64,000 bases of DNA from Paenibacillus tyrphae (GCF_024158745.1 NZ_JAMZAW010000002.1:310001-374000), one strand, 5' to 3'; shown: positions 27,795 through 35,185, counted from the stretch's first letter. The notes: generated by a model not told the origin, from the sequence alone. Numbers and translations: made by a program.

Positions 27795-28829
27795 TTACCG
27801 GTTTAACAAACTGCCGACGTAACGCAGCAGTTCATTGGCCGAGGCGGTCGTATAGCCGTGTTCCTCGACAAGACGTTTGATGACCTCGTTGATTCGTTTC
27901 AGTTGATTCTCATCAGGGGTTTTCGTCGAAGTCGTAATTTTGACGATGTCCTTCAGATCGGCGAACAGCTTCTTCTCGATCGCTTCGCGCAGCCGTTCGT
28001 GGCTGCTGTAGTCAAACCGCTTCCCTTTGCGCGAATAGGAGGACATCCGGATCAGTATCTCCTCGCGGAACGCTTTCTTCGCATTTTCCGAAATGCCGAT
28101 CTGCTCTTCGATCGAACGCATCAGCCTCTCGTCCGGGTCCATCTCTTCGCCGGTCAGCGGGTCTTTGATTTTGGTCCAGTTGCAGTACGCCTCGATATTG
28201 TCGAGGTAGTTGTTGAACAGCGTCTTCGCTGATTCGTCGAACGAGTAGACGAACGCTTTTTGCACTTCCTTCTTAGCCAGCTCGTCGTACTCCTTGCGCG
28301 CGATGGAGATGAAGTTCAAGTACCGCTCCCTCTCCTCCTTCGTAATGGACGGGTGCTGGTCCAGACCGTCCTTGAGCGCCCGCAGCACATCCAGCGCATT
28401 GATAAATTCCAGACCTTGCCGGATCAGTGCGCTGGAAATCCGGTTGATGACATAGCGGGGATCGATTCCGCTCATGCCTTCCTCCAAATATTCGCTCTGC
28501 ATCTCCTTCAAATCCGCTTCCTTATACCCTTCGACCTCTTCGCCGTCGTACATGCGCATTTTTTTGACGAGATCCATCCCCTGCTTCTTGGATTCCTTCA
28601 ACCGGGTCAAAATCGAGAAAATCGCCGCGGCCTTCAAGGAGTGAGGCGCGATGTGCACATGCTTCATGTCGCTTTGCTTGATCAGCTTGGCGTAAATTTT
28701 CTCTTCGTCCGACACCTTCAAATTGTAAGGAATCGGCATAACGATCATCCGCGATTGGAGCGCCTCGTTCTTTTTATTGGAAATAAACGACTTATATTCG
28801 GATTCGTTCGTATGGGCGATAATGAGCTC
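27795..28829 (-). pseudogene. prkA: prkA, C-terminal part, cut by the prophage
   Basis: About 345 codons of the serine protein kinase PrkA (full length about 630 in Bacillus), from IIAHTNESEYKSFISNKKNE through MPIPYNLKVSDEEKIYAKLI to the C-terminal PrkA domain. PrkA is expressed early in sporulation. Similarity stops near 28824-28829 (codons for Glu-Leu); upstream the frame runs into unrelated bases and a stop at 28845-28847. The open frame has no disabling change. An internal ATG at 28748 could allow a truncated product but lacks a clear ribosome site. The 5' half is presumably beyond the right edge, so precise excision of the prophage would restore the gene. Confidence 0.85.
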
Positions 28830-28850
28830 ATACGATATATACTGTTAAAA
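28824..28850. other. Prophage attachment junction within prkA (attL or attR)
   Basis: The prkA coding sequence ends abruptly here and the next bases (GATATATACTGTTAAAACC) are phage-like. The exact core cannot be set without the other junction. Confidence 0.65.
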
Positions 28851-28870
28851 CCAAATAACAATGACCTTAC

Positions 28871-28929
28871 AAAGCCCATTTTAACGGGCTTTAAAAGAAG
28901 AAGCCACTACGCAGATGTAGTGGCTTCTT
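28871..28929 (-). terminator. Two tandem hairpins at the prophage left end
   Basis: A 13-bp stem (28898-28910 with 28917-28929) overlaps the stop of the small gene at 28907 and is followed on the minus strand by a second stem (AAAGCCC/GGGCTTT, 28871-28892). They should stop leftward phage transcription before it enters prkA. Confidence 0.75.
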
Positions 28930-29110
28930 TCTCTTCAGTGGATATTGCGTTCTTAATTGCAATTTCCGCGAGTGTGTTATGCAAATCCACCCACTCCTCA
29001 TAGGTCGGTTTATTGCTTGGTACAATTATTCCGATTCGGCCGTGTATACCCTGAATGTACTTTGCAACCTTTTCGTGGATCTTAGAGTATTCATTACCGT
29101 TATCGTCCAT
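28907..29110 (-). CDS. Small acidic phage protein, unknown function
   Basis: 67 residues, soluble and helix-rich (PTYEEWVDLHNTLAEIAIKN). GGGAGG lies 6 bases before the ATG. Its stop codon is inside a terminator hairpin, a sign of a real transcript end. Nearest gene to the attachment junction, but it has no recombinase or excisionase features. Confidence 0.6.
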   Translation of the reverse strand: MDDNGNEYSKIHEKVAKYIQGIHGRIGIIVPSNKPTYEEWVDLHNTLAEIAIKNAISTEEKEATTSA

Positions 29111-29266
29111 TCAATACCTCCCACCCATTGGATGTATTTATTTCTATTTGTCCTTTTTCTGATTTATAACCAAGAATCATTTTCCTTCGAAACCGCTCAG
29201 TCGAAGAATTAGTACGATTCGCTTCTAGCATATTGGGTAACAAGATAGAACTCGCAAAAATACTAA

Positions 29267-29295
29267 TTTACAATAAAGGAAAACACTGTTAATAT
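29267..29295 (+). promoter_or_regulatory. Sigma-A-type promoter of the secreted-protein gene
   Basis: TTTACA (29267-29272), 17-bp spacer, TAATAT (29290-29295), about 43 bp before the start codon. Confidence 0.5.
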
Positions 29296-29337
29296 CATAT
29301 TGTAGTAAATTATTCCATTATAAGGAGATGATTTACA

Positions 29338-29793
29338 ATGAAAAAATTGGTCGTCAATGGTTTGCTGACTCTTTCGCTTACAGCCGGGATTGTGGCCTTA
29401 CCTGTCGACGCTCCTGCAAAAGTACACGCTGCCAATATTCAGACAACACAAGCACAAGTACAGCCAACTGAGTATTATGAATCTATTTATTTTAATTACT
29501 ATCAGCTAAGGAGAGAGCATTTGTGGGTTCCAATAAACGACGCTAAATTAACAGTACCTTTCACTAGAAACTACAATTTTTATATTAAACAATGGACCAC
29601 TGACAATACGAACATTAACGCAGTAAGATATCAAATAGTGAGCGAAACGGGCGGTTATAGTCCAGTAATCGATATTGAAGGCAACGGGAAACATGACAGA
29701 TCCGTTACGCTGACGCCGGGAAAATACAGAGTCGAAGCCAGAACTTACCATAACTCCCCAGTCGAGATTATAGGTGAGCTCTTCCCTTCATAA
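29338..29793 (+). CDS. Secreted protein of unknown function (candidate lysogenic-conversion gene)
   Basis: 151 residues with a clear signal peptide (KKLVVNGLLTLSLTAGIVAL, cleavage near VHAAN). The mature part is a single beta-rich domain (RYQIVSETGGYSPVIDIEG, LTPGKYRVEARTYH), resembling small Ig-like/PPC-type domains. AAGGAGATG precedes the ATG. It is read against the surrounding early operon, with its own promoter and terminator, as is typical of phage morons expressed from the lysogen. Confidence 0.7.
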   Translation: MKKLVVNGLLTLSLTAGIVALPVDAPAKVHAANIQTTQAQVQPTEYYESIYFNYYQLRREHLWVPINDAKLTVPFTRNYNFYIKQWTTDNTNINAVRYQIVSETGGYSPVIDIEGNGKHDRSVTLTPGKYRVEARTYHNSPVEIIGELFPS

Positions 29794-29803
29794 TCCCTGT
29801 TGT

Positions 29804-29828
29804 CTCCCCCACTAACCATGTGGGGGAG
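29804..29828 (+). terminator. Hairpin after the secreted-protein gene
   Basis: CTCCCCCAC pairs with GTGGGGGAG over a 7-base loop. The following T content is modest. Confidence 0.6.
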
Positions 29829-29857
29829 TCGTCATTTACACTTTCTTTTTCATCCCC

Positions 29858-30277
29858 TCACCCTTTCTCTTGAGCAATTTTCGCGAGCCTCATTTTTTCT
29901 TCCAACCTTCTGTAAAACTCGGCATTGCCATGCGAATCAATGTCTTTATAGTCGAATAATTGCTGACATTTCGGGCAATATGGAAGCATGGCTCCTTTTC
30001 GGTAGAATTGCTCCAGTTGCTTGAACAGTACCGAGTGAGGCTTTTCTTTGATCCATTGCTCGCGCTGTTCAAACAGGGATTGTTGCTCGCGGTTCAGTCG
30101 ATCATAATGCGCCGCCAAGTATTCCATCGCCTCAAAAGGATCTACAATTAGGCCGCAGTCGCAGGTGATTTCCCGATTCACCGTATCCACTCGAAATGTT
30201 CGGCCATCTCCGCAAGTACATTTTCGCGGTTGATTCCGATCCAGACGTATCGTATCCAGTACGATGATGTTGTCCAT
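29858..30277 (-). CDS. Zinc-ribbon-like phage protein
   Basis: 139 residues. Two Cys clusters (KCTCGDG with TCDCG near residues 18-40, and PYCPKC near 105) suggest bound zinc. The middle is helical. The start at 30277 follows AAAGGGTGAAGAC; a longer frame upstream overlaps another small gene. Last gene of the early operon on this side. Function unknown. Confidence 0.65.
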   Translation of the reverse strand: MDNIIVLDTIRLDRNQPRKCTCGDGRTFRVDTVNREITCDCGLIVDPFEAMEYLAAHYDRLNREQQSLFEQREQWIKEKPHSVLFKQLEQFYRKGAMLPYCPKCQQLFDYKDIDSHGNAEFYRRLEEKMRLAKIAQEKG

Positions 30278-30281
30278 GTCT

Positions 30282-30437
30282 TCACCCTTTCTCTTGGGAT
30301 ACCGGATTAGATGTCTCGCTTCCTCCGCTCTCTTGTGATTCGCCGTCTTGATCTGGCTCGTCAAACAATTCGTCGTATTCTCCGTGCTCGATGCGTTCAT
30401 GAATGTCGTCGACTGGACCTCGCGATGATTTTTTCAT
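30282..30437 (-). CDS. Small acidic phage protein
   Basis: 51 residues, start ATG at 30437 (MKKSSRGPVDDIHERIE), stop at 30282, five bases before the next start. Strongly acidic (GEYDELFDEPDQDGESQESG). Too short for usual gene calling, but spacing and the downstream ribosome site fit an operon gene. Confidence 0.55.
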   Translation of the reverse strand: MKKSSRGPVDDIHERIEHGEYDELFDEPDQDGESQESGGSETSNPVSQEKG

Positions 30438-30450
30438 CCATATACACCGC

Positions 30451-30813
30451 CTATTCCTTGTAGTTGCAAGAAGACGCGAAACTATCCCACGCTTTTGCCT
30501 CTGCCTCTTCAGCCTCTTTAATGATTTTCATGTAAGCTGCTTTATCTTCATCCGTACCCTTGATGTGCTCACAGTCCATGAAATTCTCGAAGTCATTTCC
30601 AAACAGGTGGTATATGCTATCCGGCTCTTGTCCATCTTCAACAATCATTCCCGGGCATTCTTGATAACCACCACCAAAATCATCGTCATATTCGAACCAT
30701 TGTGGCGTCATCATTATGGTCTTACCTGACAGGTGCTCGCATCTGTGCTCTTTGCACCATTCTTGTCCGAACTTAACGCTATCGCCACGACTAAACTGTA
30801 TCTTCTGTTCCAT
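30451..30813 (-). CDS. Phage early protein, unknown function
   Basis: 120 residues starting MEQKIQFSRGD behind GGAGGGTG. Cys/His pattern CKEHRCEH near residue 20, an Asp/Gly-rich stretch, and a charged helical C-terminus. The longer frame begins at a GTG inside the ribosome site, so ATG 30813 is chosen. No family recognised. Confidence 0.6.
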   Translation of the reverse strand: MEQKIQFSRGDSVKFGQEWCKEHRCEHLSGKTIMMTPQWFEYDDDFGGGYQECPGMIVEDGQEPDSIYHLFGNDFENFMDCEHIKGTDEDKAAYMKIIKEAEEAEAKAWDSFASSCNYKE

Positions 30814-30825
30814 AGAATTCACCCT

Positions 30826-30847
30826 CCTATTCCTTGTATTTCTGTAT
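30826..30847 (-). repeat. Gene-junction repeat A, copy 1
   Basis: 22 bases identical to 31047-31068. It lies in front of the start at 30813, next to the ribosome site. Confidence 0.7.
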
Positions 30848-30851
30848 TCAT

Positions 30852-31013
30852 TCAGTTACTTCCGTACAACCCGTTCAAAGTTCCGTCTTCAAAAGCTTTT
30901 TGGTAAAGAACCGTCAGTAAATCTCTGCTTAGTTCTCGGTTATAATCTTCGATCACTCCGGCTTCCAGCATCATACCTAAGATGACATTCACTCGGTCTT
31001 GCTGCTTTTCCAT
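30852..31013 (-). CDS. Small phage early protein
   Basis: 53 residues, ATG 31013 behind AGGAGGGGATGGC (MEKQQDRVNVILGMMLEAGV). Amphipathic helical sequence. Not found by a 60-codon cut-off, but it has the best ribosome site in this stretch and fills the gap between its neighbours. Confidence 0.65.
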   Translation of the reverse strand: MEKQQDRVNVILGMMLEAGVIEDYNRELSRDLLTVLYQKAFEDGTLNGLYGSN

Positions 31014-31021
31014 GCCATCCC

Positions 31022-31046
31022 CTCCTATTCAGTTTCTTGTGATGCC
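31022..31046 (-). repeat. Gene-junction repeat B, copy 1
   Basis: 25 bases identical to 31388-31412. On the minus strand it ends in AATAGGAGGG, the ribosome site of the 53-residue gene. Confidence 0.75.
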
Positions 31047-31068
31047 TATTCCTTGTATTTCTGTATCA
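31047..31068 (-). repeat. Gene-junction repeat A, copy 2
   Basis: 22 bases identical to 30826-30847, here directly abutting repeat B. This looks like a scar of two fused gene ends. Confidence 0.7.
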
Positions 31069-31078
31069 AAGCTGTCCA

Positions 31079-31381
31079 TTACCAATCGTTTCGCTCGCGG
31101 ACAATCGCAAGCTGCTCGTCAGTCAATTCGACTTCCACCGGATCATAATTCCGCTTAATAAAATCAACATCGTTGCTCATAGGCAGCGCAGCTACAAATC
31201 TATAAAAGTCCTCAATATCCGACTCATCCGGCTTGGATAAATCATTGCGGATAATCAGCGTAGCATCCGAAAGGATCAGGGTATCCAGCCACTCATCGTC
31301 CCAATCGCCGCACTCGATCCCGTCACACAAATAGCGACCTTCCTTGTTTTTCGCCTTGAAAGCAATTGCACTTACTCCCAT
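31079..31381 (-). CDS. Phage early protein, unknown function
   Basis: 100 residues (MGVSAIAFKAKNKEGRYLCD), acidic, compact alpha/beta-looking. AGGAGGGATTTAG precedes the ATG. No family recognised. Confidence 0.65.
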   Translation of the reverse strand: MGVSAIAFKAKNKEGRYLCDGIECGDWDDEWLDTLILSDATLIIRNDLSKPDESDIEDFYRFVAALPMSNDVDFIKRNYDPVEVELTDEQLAIVRERNDW

Positions 31382-31387
31382 CTAAAT

Positions 31388-31412
31388 CCCTCCTATTCAG
31401 TTTCTTGTGATG
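31388..31412 (-). repeat. Gene-junction repeat B, copy 2
   Basis: Identical to 31022-31046. Here it encodes the C-terminal SQETE of one gene plus the ribosome site of the next. Confidence 0.75.
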
Positions 31413-31590
31413 GATCAATTCGAATATATCGTCCCGTCGAATCCGTGGCGGCCTCTACCGTTCCATATCCAATCTCAGCGATATATGCGACTTCCTTTTC
31501 GATCTGCTCGGAAGTCAAGGTTGTGGGGTATTCTTTTCTCCAGACGCATTTTCCGTTTGCGAAAAAGTCCGTAATCACCACTTTAGGCAT
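31393..31590 (-). CDS. Small phage early protein
   Basis: 65 residues (MPKVVITDFFANGKCVWRKE), one Cys, beta-rich start. GGAAGGGAG precedes the ATG, close behind the stop of the upstream gene. Its tail SQETE is shared with the upstream gene product, which reflects a duplicated junction. Function unknown. Confidence 0.65.
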   Translation of the reverse strand: MPKVVITDFFANGKCVWRKEYPTTLTSEQIEKEVAYIAEIGYGTVEAATDSTGRYIRIDPSQETE

Positions 31591-31592
31591 GA

Positions 31593-32003
31593 TCAGTTGC
31601 TCCCTTCCGTTTCTTGTGATGCCTTGATACGGACCAAGGCGTCAGCAGCCATATGAGCAAGAGCTATAGAGGACCGTTCACCTTGTGATATTTCTTTCAG
31701 GGTTTCGACTACCATTACAAGTTTGGTAGACACCCGGCAGCGTTCTTGCCATTCTTCGAGTTCCGCCCCCAACGCCTCCGCCTCTGCGAGCAGGTTGTCG
31801 TATGCCTTCTGAGCTTCGGAAAGCTCCACGGTCTGTTGCTGGATGATCTCTGTGAGTTTCTGGAGCCATGTGGGCGATTTAATTTTCACCCATGCTAAAC
31901 TGCCAAATAGGTGACATTCGTTCTTAGGAGCTTTGGCAGCATCGTCCATCGCCGTTTGGACCTCCGTCAGCAACTCCGCGATCTGTTCTGGAGTGTATTT
32001 CAT
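31593..32003 (-). CDS. Coiled-coil phage early protein
   Basis: 136 residues, long central coiled coil (EIIQQQTVELSEAQKAYDNL...). Starts MKYTPEQIAELLTEVQ. Overlaps the end of the ASCH gene by 4 bp. Function unknown. Confidence 0.65.
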   Translation of the reverse strand: MKYTPEQIAELLTEVQTAMDDAAKAPKNECHLFGSLAWVKIKSPTWLQKLTEIIQQQTVELSEAQKAYDNLLAEAEALGAELEEWQERCRVSTKLVMVVETLKEISQGERSSIALAHMAADALVRIKASQETEGSN

Positions 32004-32479
32004 GGCTTTTCACCTTCCCAGTTCCATAATCCTTGTTGACCTTTTGTATTTACCGGATCGATACGGTTAACATCTTGAAGCAACCACGCATAGCGACCAT
32101 CTTCGTAATGCCCAAAGCTAGTTTCAGGCGAATCTTTTCCAATCCACACTTTTGGGACGCCACCGAGCATCAGTACTATATCCCCCGTATGGTCTACGTG
32201 AATTTTGTAGCATTCCACGAGATTGGCCGTTGCCACAATTGCCCCCGTTGGCATATGACTTATAGCTCCCGATGCTATGTTTAACCTGTCATAAAAGGAA
32301 TCAAATACTGAAACTTGAACGCCATGCGGCAATGATTGAATCATCAACTTCGGGTCTTTCTTGCTGGCATGTATCGCAATCGGTCCGCGATAGTTCGTCT
32401 TCCATCCCCGCGTTTCAAATCGTTTCGCACCAATGGATATCAAACTCGCCCATGGCTGATGAATCGTAATGGCCTTCAT
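32000..32479 (-). CDS. ASCH-domain protein
   Basis: 159 residues. Opens MKAITIHQPWASLISIGAKRFETRGWKT, the signature of ASCH domains (PUA-like fold), with GPIAIHASKK and ATANLVECY further on. ASCH proteins bind nucleic acids or modified nucleosides, and some hydrolyse N4-acetylcytidine. A role in phage RNA or nucleoside handling is inferred. First-codon spacing and a 4-bp overlap with the next gene place it in the early operon. Confidence 0.8.
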   Translation of the reverse strand: MKAITIHQPWASLISIGAKRFETRGWKTNYRGPIAIHASKKDPKLMIQSLPHGVQVSVFDSFYDRLNIASGAISHMPTGAIVATANLVECYKIHVDHTGDIVLMLGGVPKVWIGKDSPETSFGHYEDGRYAWLLQDVNRIDPVNTKGQQGLWNWEGEKP

Positions 32480-32496
32480 CCCTGTTCCCCTCCGTC

Positions 32497-32928
32497 CTAA
32501 TCCATGAATTCCTTGATCAGATTGCCTTTTCGATCAAAATACTTTGTTTTCCACCATGGATGACAATTTTCTGCGTAATATTTGCCGTCGAATACAACAT
32601 CAAGATTCAAACTGTCATTACCGCCGACAATCGTTCCAAATTGCCCGTCTACTTCGATTCTCATGCCTTGATAAGCGAAGGAGATTCCTCGTTTCTCACA
32701 AACCCGTTCAAACTTTTCTCGGTTGCTGAAGAGGTCGCTAACCTTAAACCCGCCAATCTTGCGGCAGCGAAGAAATTTAACAATAACGCTGAATGACTCC
32801 TCCCAAATGCCGTCCTGCATGTAATACCAGTGTGCGTATTTGGCTTTTCCGGCCGTCTCAGCAGGATATGTGCCTCTGCACCACGATTCCCCGTATTTGT
32901 CCTCGCACCAGACTTCGTATGTGTTCAC
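32497..32928 (-). CDS. Phage early protein, unknown function
   Basis: 143 residues from GTG 32928 (MNTYEVWCEDKYGESWCRG) behind AGAGGAGGGGAAC. The N-terminal 45 residues look like a small beta domain seen in phage proteins, the C-terminal half like an SH3-type barrel (IEVDGQFGTIVGGND). The frame extends 63 codons upstream but that part overlaps another gene. Confidence 0.65.
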   Translation of the reverse strand: MNTYEVWCEDKYGESWCRGTYPAETAGKAKYAHWYYMQDGIWEESFSVIVKFLRCRKIGGFKVSDLFSNREKFERVCEKRGISFAYQGMRIEVDGQFGTIVGGNDSLNLDVVFDGKYYAENCHPWWKTKYFDRKGNLIKEFMD

Positions 32929-33272
32929 CGTTGTTCCCCTCCTCTCAAGGCTAGGAGAGCGGCCATAGCGACGGCGTGCATGGCTGATGTACTGTCCGCT
33001 ACATACTGCTGACCGTCTTTGGCGAAACCAACTCCACAACCGTCGGCCCTTGTCAAAATAGCCACATTCCATCCTCGCCGTCGCATCTCCTCTACAATCA
33101 GCCCTGCACCTTCCCATGATCTGGATAGCAACCGTGGGTACGAATAGTATCTGCCGTCACCAACGAGTCCGTTCCTCCCGACACCTCCGCGTATCTTCCC
33201 GAACAATTCGACTTCGAGCAGGATGTCCATATCCGGCCCCGGCTGCATGTTTCTGATCTCTTGTTCTGTCAT
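32925..33272 (-). CDS. Phage ABA-sandwich domain protein (BC1872 type), paralogue 1
   Basis: 115 residues, MTEQEIRNMQPGPDMDILLE through a middle GWNVAILTRADGCGVGFAKDG to ADSTSAMHAVAMAALLALRG, the layout of the phage ABA-sandwich family. The start overlaps the preceding stop (ATGA). Adjacent to a second member of the family. Function unknown. Confidence 0.7.
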   Translation of the reverse strand: MTEQEIRNMQPGPDMDILLEVELFGKIRGGVGRNGLVGDGRYYSYPRLLSRSWEGAGLIVEEMRRRGWNVAILTRADGCGVGFAKDGQQYVADSTSAMHAVAMAALLALRGGEQR

Positions 33273-33586
33273 TGCTCGGCACATCCAATCGCTAGAAGAG
33301 CAGCCCGGCAACGGTCTGCTGCGGAGGCGTGGATGAGGGCGAATATGTCATCAGGCGATGGCGGCACGTCTGGATCTTCGATGCCAACGATATCCATTAG
33401 TGCAAACACATATCGCCCGAGCAGCTCGTCGTCTTCTGATATTTCGGATTCGACTACCATTGCGGCATCCATGTCTGTGGAGTAGAACTTCGGAACTTTT
33501 TTTGTCTTCATGATGCTCCGTTCAACAAGGGCATCAAGTCCTGTTCCGGGGGCGATATCCCGTATTTGTTGTTCTGTATAGGTCAT
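33269..33586 (-). CDS. Phage ABA-sandwich domain protein, paralogue 2
   Basis: 105 residues: MTYTEQQIRDIAPGTGLDAL, then FYSTDMDAAMVVE and ASAADRCRAALLAIGC, hallmarks of the ABA-sandwich family. Overlaps both neighbours by 4 bp. Tandem duplication with the downstream gene followed by divergence. The central strand region is more acidic than usual. Confidence 0.7.
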   Translation of the reverse strand: MTYTEQQIRDIAPGTGLDALVERSIMKTKKVPKFYSTDMDAAMVVESEISEDDELLGRYVFALMDIVGIEDPDVPPSPDDIFALIHASAADRCRAALLAIGCAEQ

Positions 33587-33601
33587 TGGCTTTTGGCCTC
33601 C
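33583..33601 (-). repeat. Gene-junction repeat C, copy 1
   Basis: 19 bases (TCATTGGCTTTTGGCCTCC on the plus strand) identical to 33888-33906. On the minus strand they carry the AKSQ tail, stop and next start (CCAATGA). Confidence 0.75.
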
Positions 33602-33891
33602 AGTCCGGGGAGTTTTTCTAACTCATTCCAATTTTCCAGTGGAGGCGTATATGGATTCTCTGTTTTAGCTCGATGAAAATATGCTGCCTGACTTGCCGCC
33701 ATATGTCTTGCCATCGCCAAACGGTATTCCAGCACCTTTCGGACAACTTCCTCGGGGGATTCGGTTACACAATATCCATCACCGCCGAACCATACACTGG
33801 TGTTTTTATATTCTTCGTGATAATTTACAGCAATGATTTGATCAGGGTTCACATACCATTTACTTCCGTTTGTAAGTGTTAGCTTTATCAT
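33583..33891 (-). CDS. FlbD-like small phage protein
   Basis: 102 residues. The first 65 (MIKLTLTNGSKWYVNPDQII, then SPEEVVRKVLEYR) resemble the flagellar FlbD family; the tail is helical. The ATG at 33891 follows GAGGAGG and overlaps the upstream stop. Its role in the phage is unknown. Confidence 0.65.
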   Translation of the reverse strand: MIKLTLTNGSKWYVNPDQIIAVNYHEEYKNTSVWFGGDGYCVTESPEEVVRKVLEYRLAMARHMAASQAAYFHRAKTENPYTPPLENWNELEKLPGLEAKSQ

Positions 33892-33906
33892 TGGCTTTTG
33901 GCCTCC
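33888..33906 (-). repeat. Gene-junction repeat C, copy 2
   Basis: Identical to 33583-33601, again spanning AKSQ codons, stop and an overlapping start. Confidence 0.75.
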
Positions 33907-34169
33907 TCTACCTTTTGGAGTGCGGTTAAGTCGTAATATGCGATGTTCCATCCAAATTTTACTCGCGCCTTCTTGCCCGACTTCGATAGACCGCGCACTT
34001 CTCCAATGCCATAATACTTGTGTTTCGTATGCCGCACTTTGTCGCCCTCTTTCAAGCTCGGTTTGTCCGGTTCGAACACCCCTTTTTCAAGCGCTTCGGT
34101 CAACGCTGCAGCAGCCGGCGGAATCAAATTTTGCTGCGCCCATTGAATGAGTTTATTTTGATCGATCAT
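33888..34169 (-). CDS. Phage early protein, unknown function
   Basis: 93 residues (MIDQNKLIQWAQQNLIPPAA), helical N-terminus, then a KOW/SH3-like stretch (LKEGDKVRHTKHKYYGIGEV). GGAGTGGG precedes the ATG, which overlaps the preceding stop. Ends in EAKSQ like its neighbour because of the duplicated junction. Confidence 0.65.
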   Translation of the reverse strand: MIDQNKLIQWAQQNLIPPAAAALTEALEKGVFEPDKPSLKEGDKVRHTKHKYYGIGEVRGLSKSGKKARVKFGWNIAYYDLTALQKVEEAKSQ

Positions 34170-34579
34170 TGTCTGGCCCACTCTAATAGATGTGGATGAT
34201 CGTGGATTTTGCCTATGACTTCAAATTGATCGCTAGGCCAAATTTCGTGCAAAATGTCACTTTCAACTTCCCAGAAGTCCCAAAAACATTTGTCGCATTT
34301 CACGACCGACAGGAATGGTTTTTTAGGCTCGCTATATCTTCCAATCAAGGAGTATCCGATATCCCCCTCATAAATCTCCTGCCCGTTCGGGTATTCCTCG
34401 GTTCGCTTGCTGTCTTGGAGGCCGGTGTATTGGCCTACTGTTTTGGGATCGACTGGATAGCGCTGTGCTTCTCCATCAATAACGCTTACGATCCATGTGT
34501 TTCCTTGATATTGCCATAGGTCGCCATACACCCATTCACCGGTGTCGATTCTTCTACCGCGAAACTTGTACTCTCTCAC
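34166..34579 (-). CDS. YopX-family phage protein
   Basis: 137 residues from GTG 34579 (REYKFRGRRIDTGEWVYGDL), then VDPKTVGQYTGLQD and EIYEGDIG, the YopX signature first seen in SPbeta. GGGAGG precedes the GTG. YopX proteins have no established function. Confidence 0.85.
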   Translation of the reverse strand: MREYKFRGRRIDTGEWVYGDLWQYQGNTWIVSVIDGEAQRYPVDPKTVGQYTGLQDSKRTEEYPNGQEIYEGDIGYSLIGRYSEPKKPFLSVVKCDKCFWDFWEVESDILHEIWPSDQFEVIGKIHDHPHLLEWARQ

Positions 34580-34580
34580 C

Positions 34581-34597
34581 GTTCCATTCCTCCCTAT
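34581..34597 (-). repeat. Gene-junction repeat D, copy 1
   Basis: GTTCCATTCCTCCCTAT on the plus strand, recurring at 35155-35171 and, with one change, at 34926-34941. It carries the ribosome site GGGAGG. Confidence 0.75.
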
Positions 34598-34770
34598 CAC
34601 GGACATACGCAATATTTTCCCGGTCTCTTGCAGTAGTCGCACATTTCTACCCATTCCATCTCCGGGTCGTTACATTCGCAACGTTGGCAACAAACCTCTT
34701 CTGGAATGCCTGCATCACCATTTATTGCCTCTTGTTCCGCCCAGCAACATGAAGTTAGCAGCCTTTTCAT
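34597..34770 (-). CDS. Small Cys-rich phage protein
   Basis: 57 residues with seven Cys, including CCQRCEC and CDYCKRPGKYC, so probably a zinc-binding ribbon. ATG 34770 overlaps the upstream stop (ATGA). Function unknown. Confidence 0.6.
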   Translation of the reverse strand: MKRLLTSCCWAEQEAINGDAGIPEEVCCQRCECNDPEMEWVEMCDYCKRPGKYCVCP

Positions 34771-35153
34771 GTTTCGTCTTGCTCCATTGCGTCCACACGA
34801 TCCAAGCATTCCTCGCAGACGATAACCGGCAATTCTGGATCGGCCCCACCTATTCTTTCAGCCTTAGTAAAAATGACCTCGTCCTTCAACTCATCGCACA
34901 GAATACATCTAAACAACTCACGCACGTTCCATTCCTCCTTAGGCTCTTCAGGCAAATCCATCCAATGCGTAACAGTCATATCGACAGTCCATTCTGGACT
35001 ATCAAAAGAATCCAAAGATATCACTCTCCATTTGCCATCTTCTCCAAACCTTCCGATTTCACGACCTACGATGTTGTACACCAGATATTCTCCTGGCTTG
35101 TTTGGTCTATTTGTTCTTGCGTCAATCCATCCTGAGCCTGTTGAATTTGCCAC
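34767..35153 (-). CDS. DUF551-like protein fused to a zinc-finger tail
   Basis: 128 residues from GTG 35153 behind AGGGAGG. Residues 9-70 (W...RPNKPGEYLVYN...VTHWMDLPEEP) match phage DUF551 proteins. Residues 77-128 carry CILC and CEEC pairs like a zinc finger. A ribosome site (AAGGAGGAATGGAAC) followed by an in-frame GTG at 34925 lies exactly at the domain border, so the tail may also be made alone. The border coincides with a copy of junction repeat D. Confidence 0.7.
   Translation of the reverse strand: MANSTGSGWIDARTNRPNKPGEYLVYNIVGREIGRFGEDGKWRVISLDSFDSPEWTVDMTVTHWMDLPEEPKEEWNVRELFRCILCDELKDEVIFTKAERIGGADPELPVIVCEECLDRVDAMEQDET
34926..34941 (-). repeat. Gene-junction repeat D, internal degenerate copy
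   Basis: Matches 34581-34596 at 15 of 16 bases but lies inside the DUF551-like gene, where it is translated as KEEWN. Confidence 0.65.
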
Positions 35154-35154
35154 T

Positions 35155-35171
35155 GTTCCATTCCTCCCTAT
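35155..35171 (-). repeat. Gene-junction repeat D, copy 3
   Basis: Identical to 34581-34597. Ribosome site for the GTG at 35153. Confidence 0.75.
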
Positions 35172-35185
35172 AGTGGGGAGAAGGC

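Noticed and set aside
30826..35171. CRISPR array or iteron interpretation of the repeated 17-25 bp units
   Set aside because: The repeats are of four kinds, irregularly spaced by whole genes, and lie at coding junctions.
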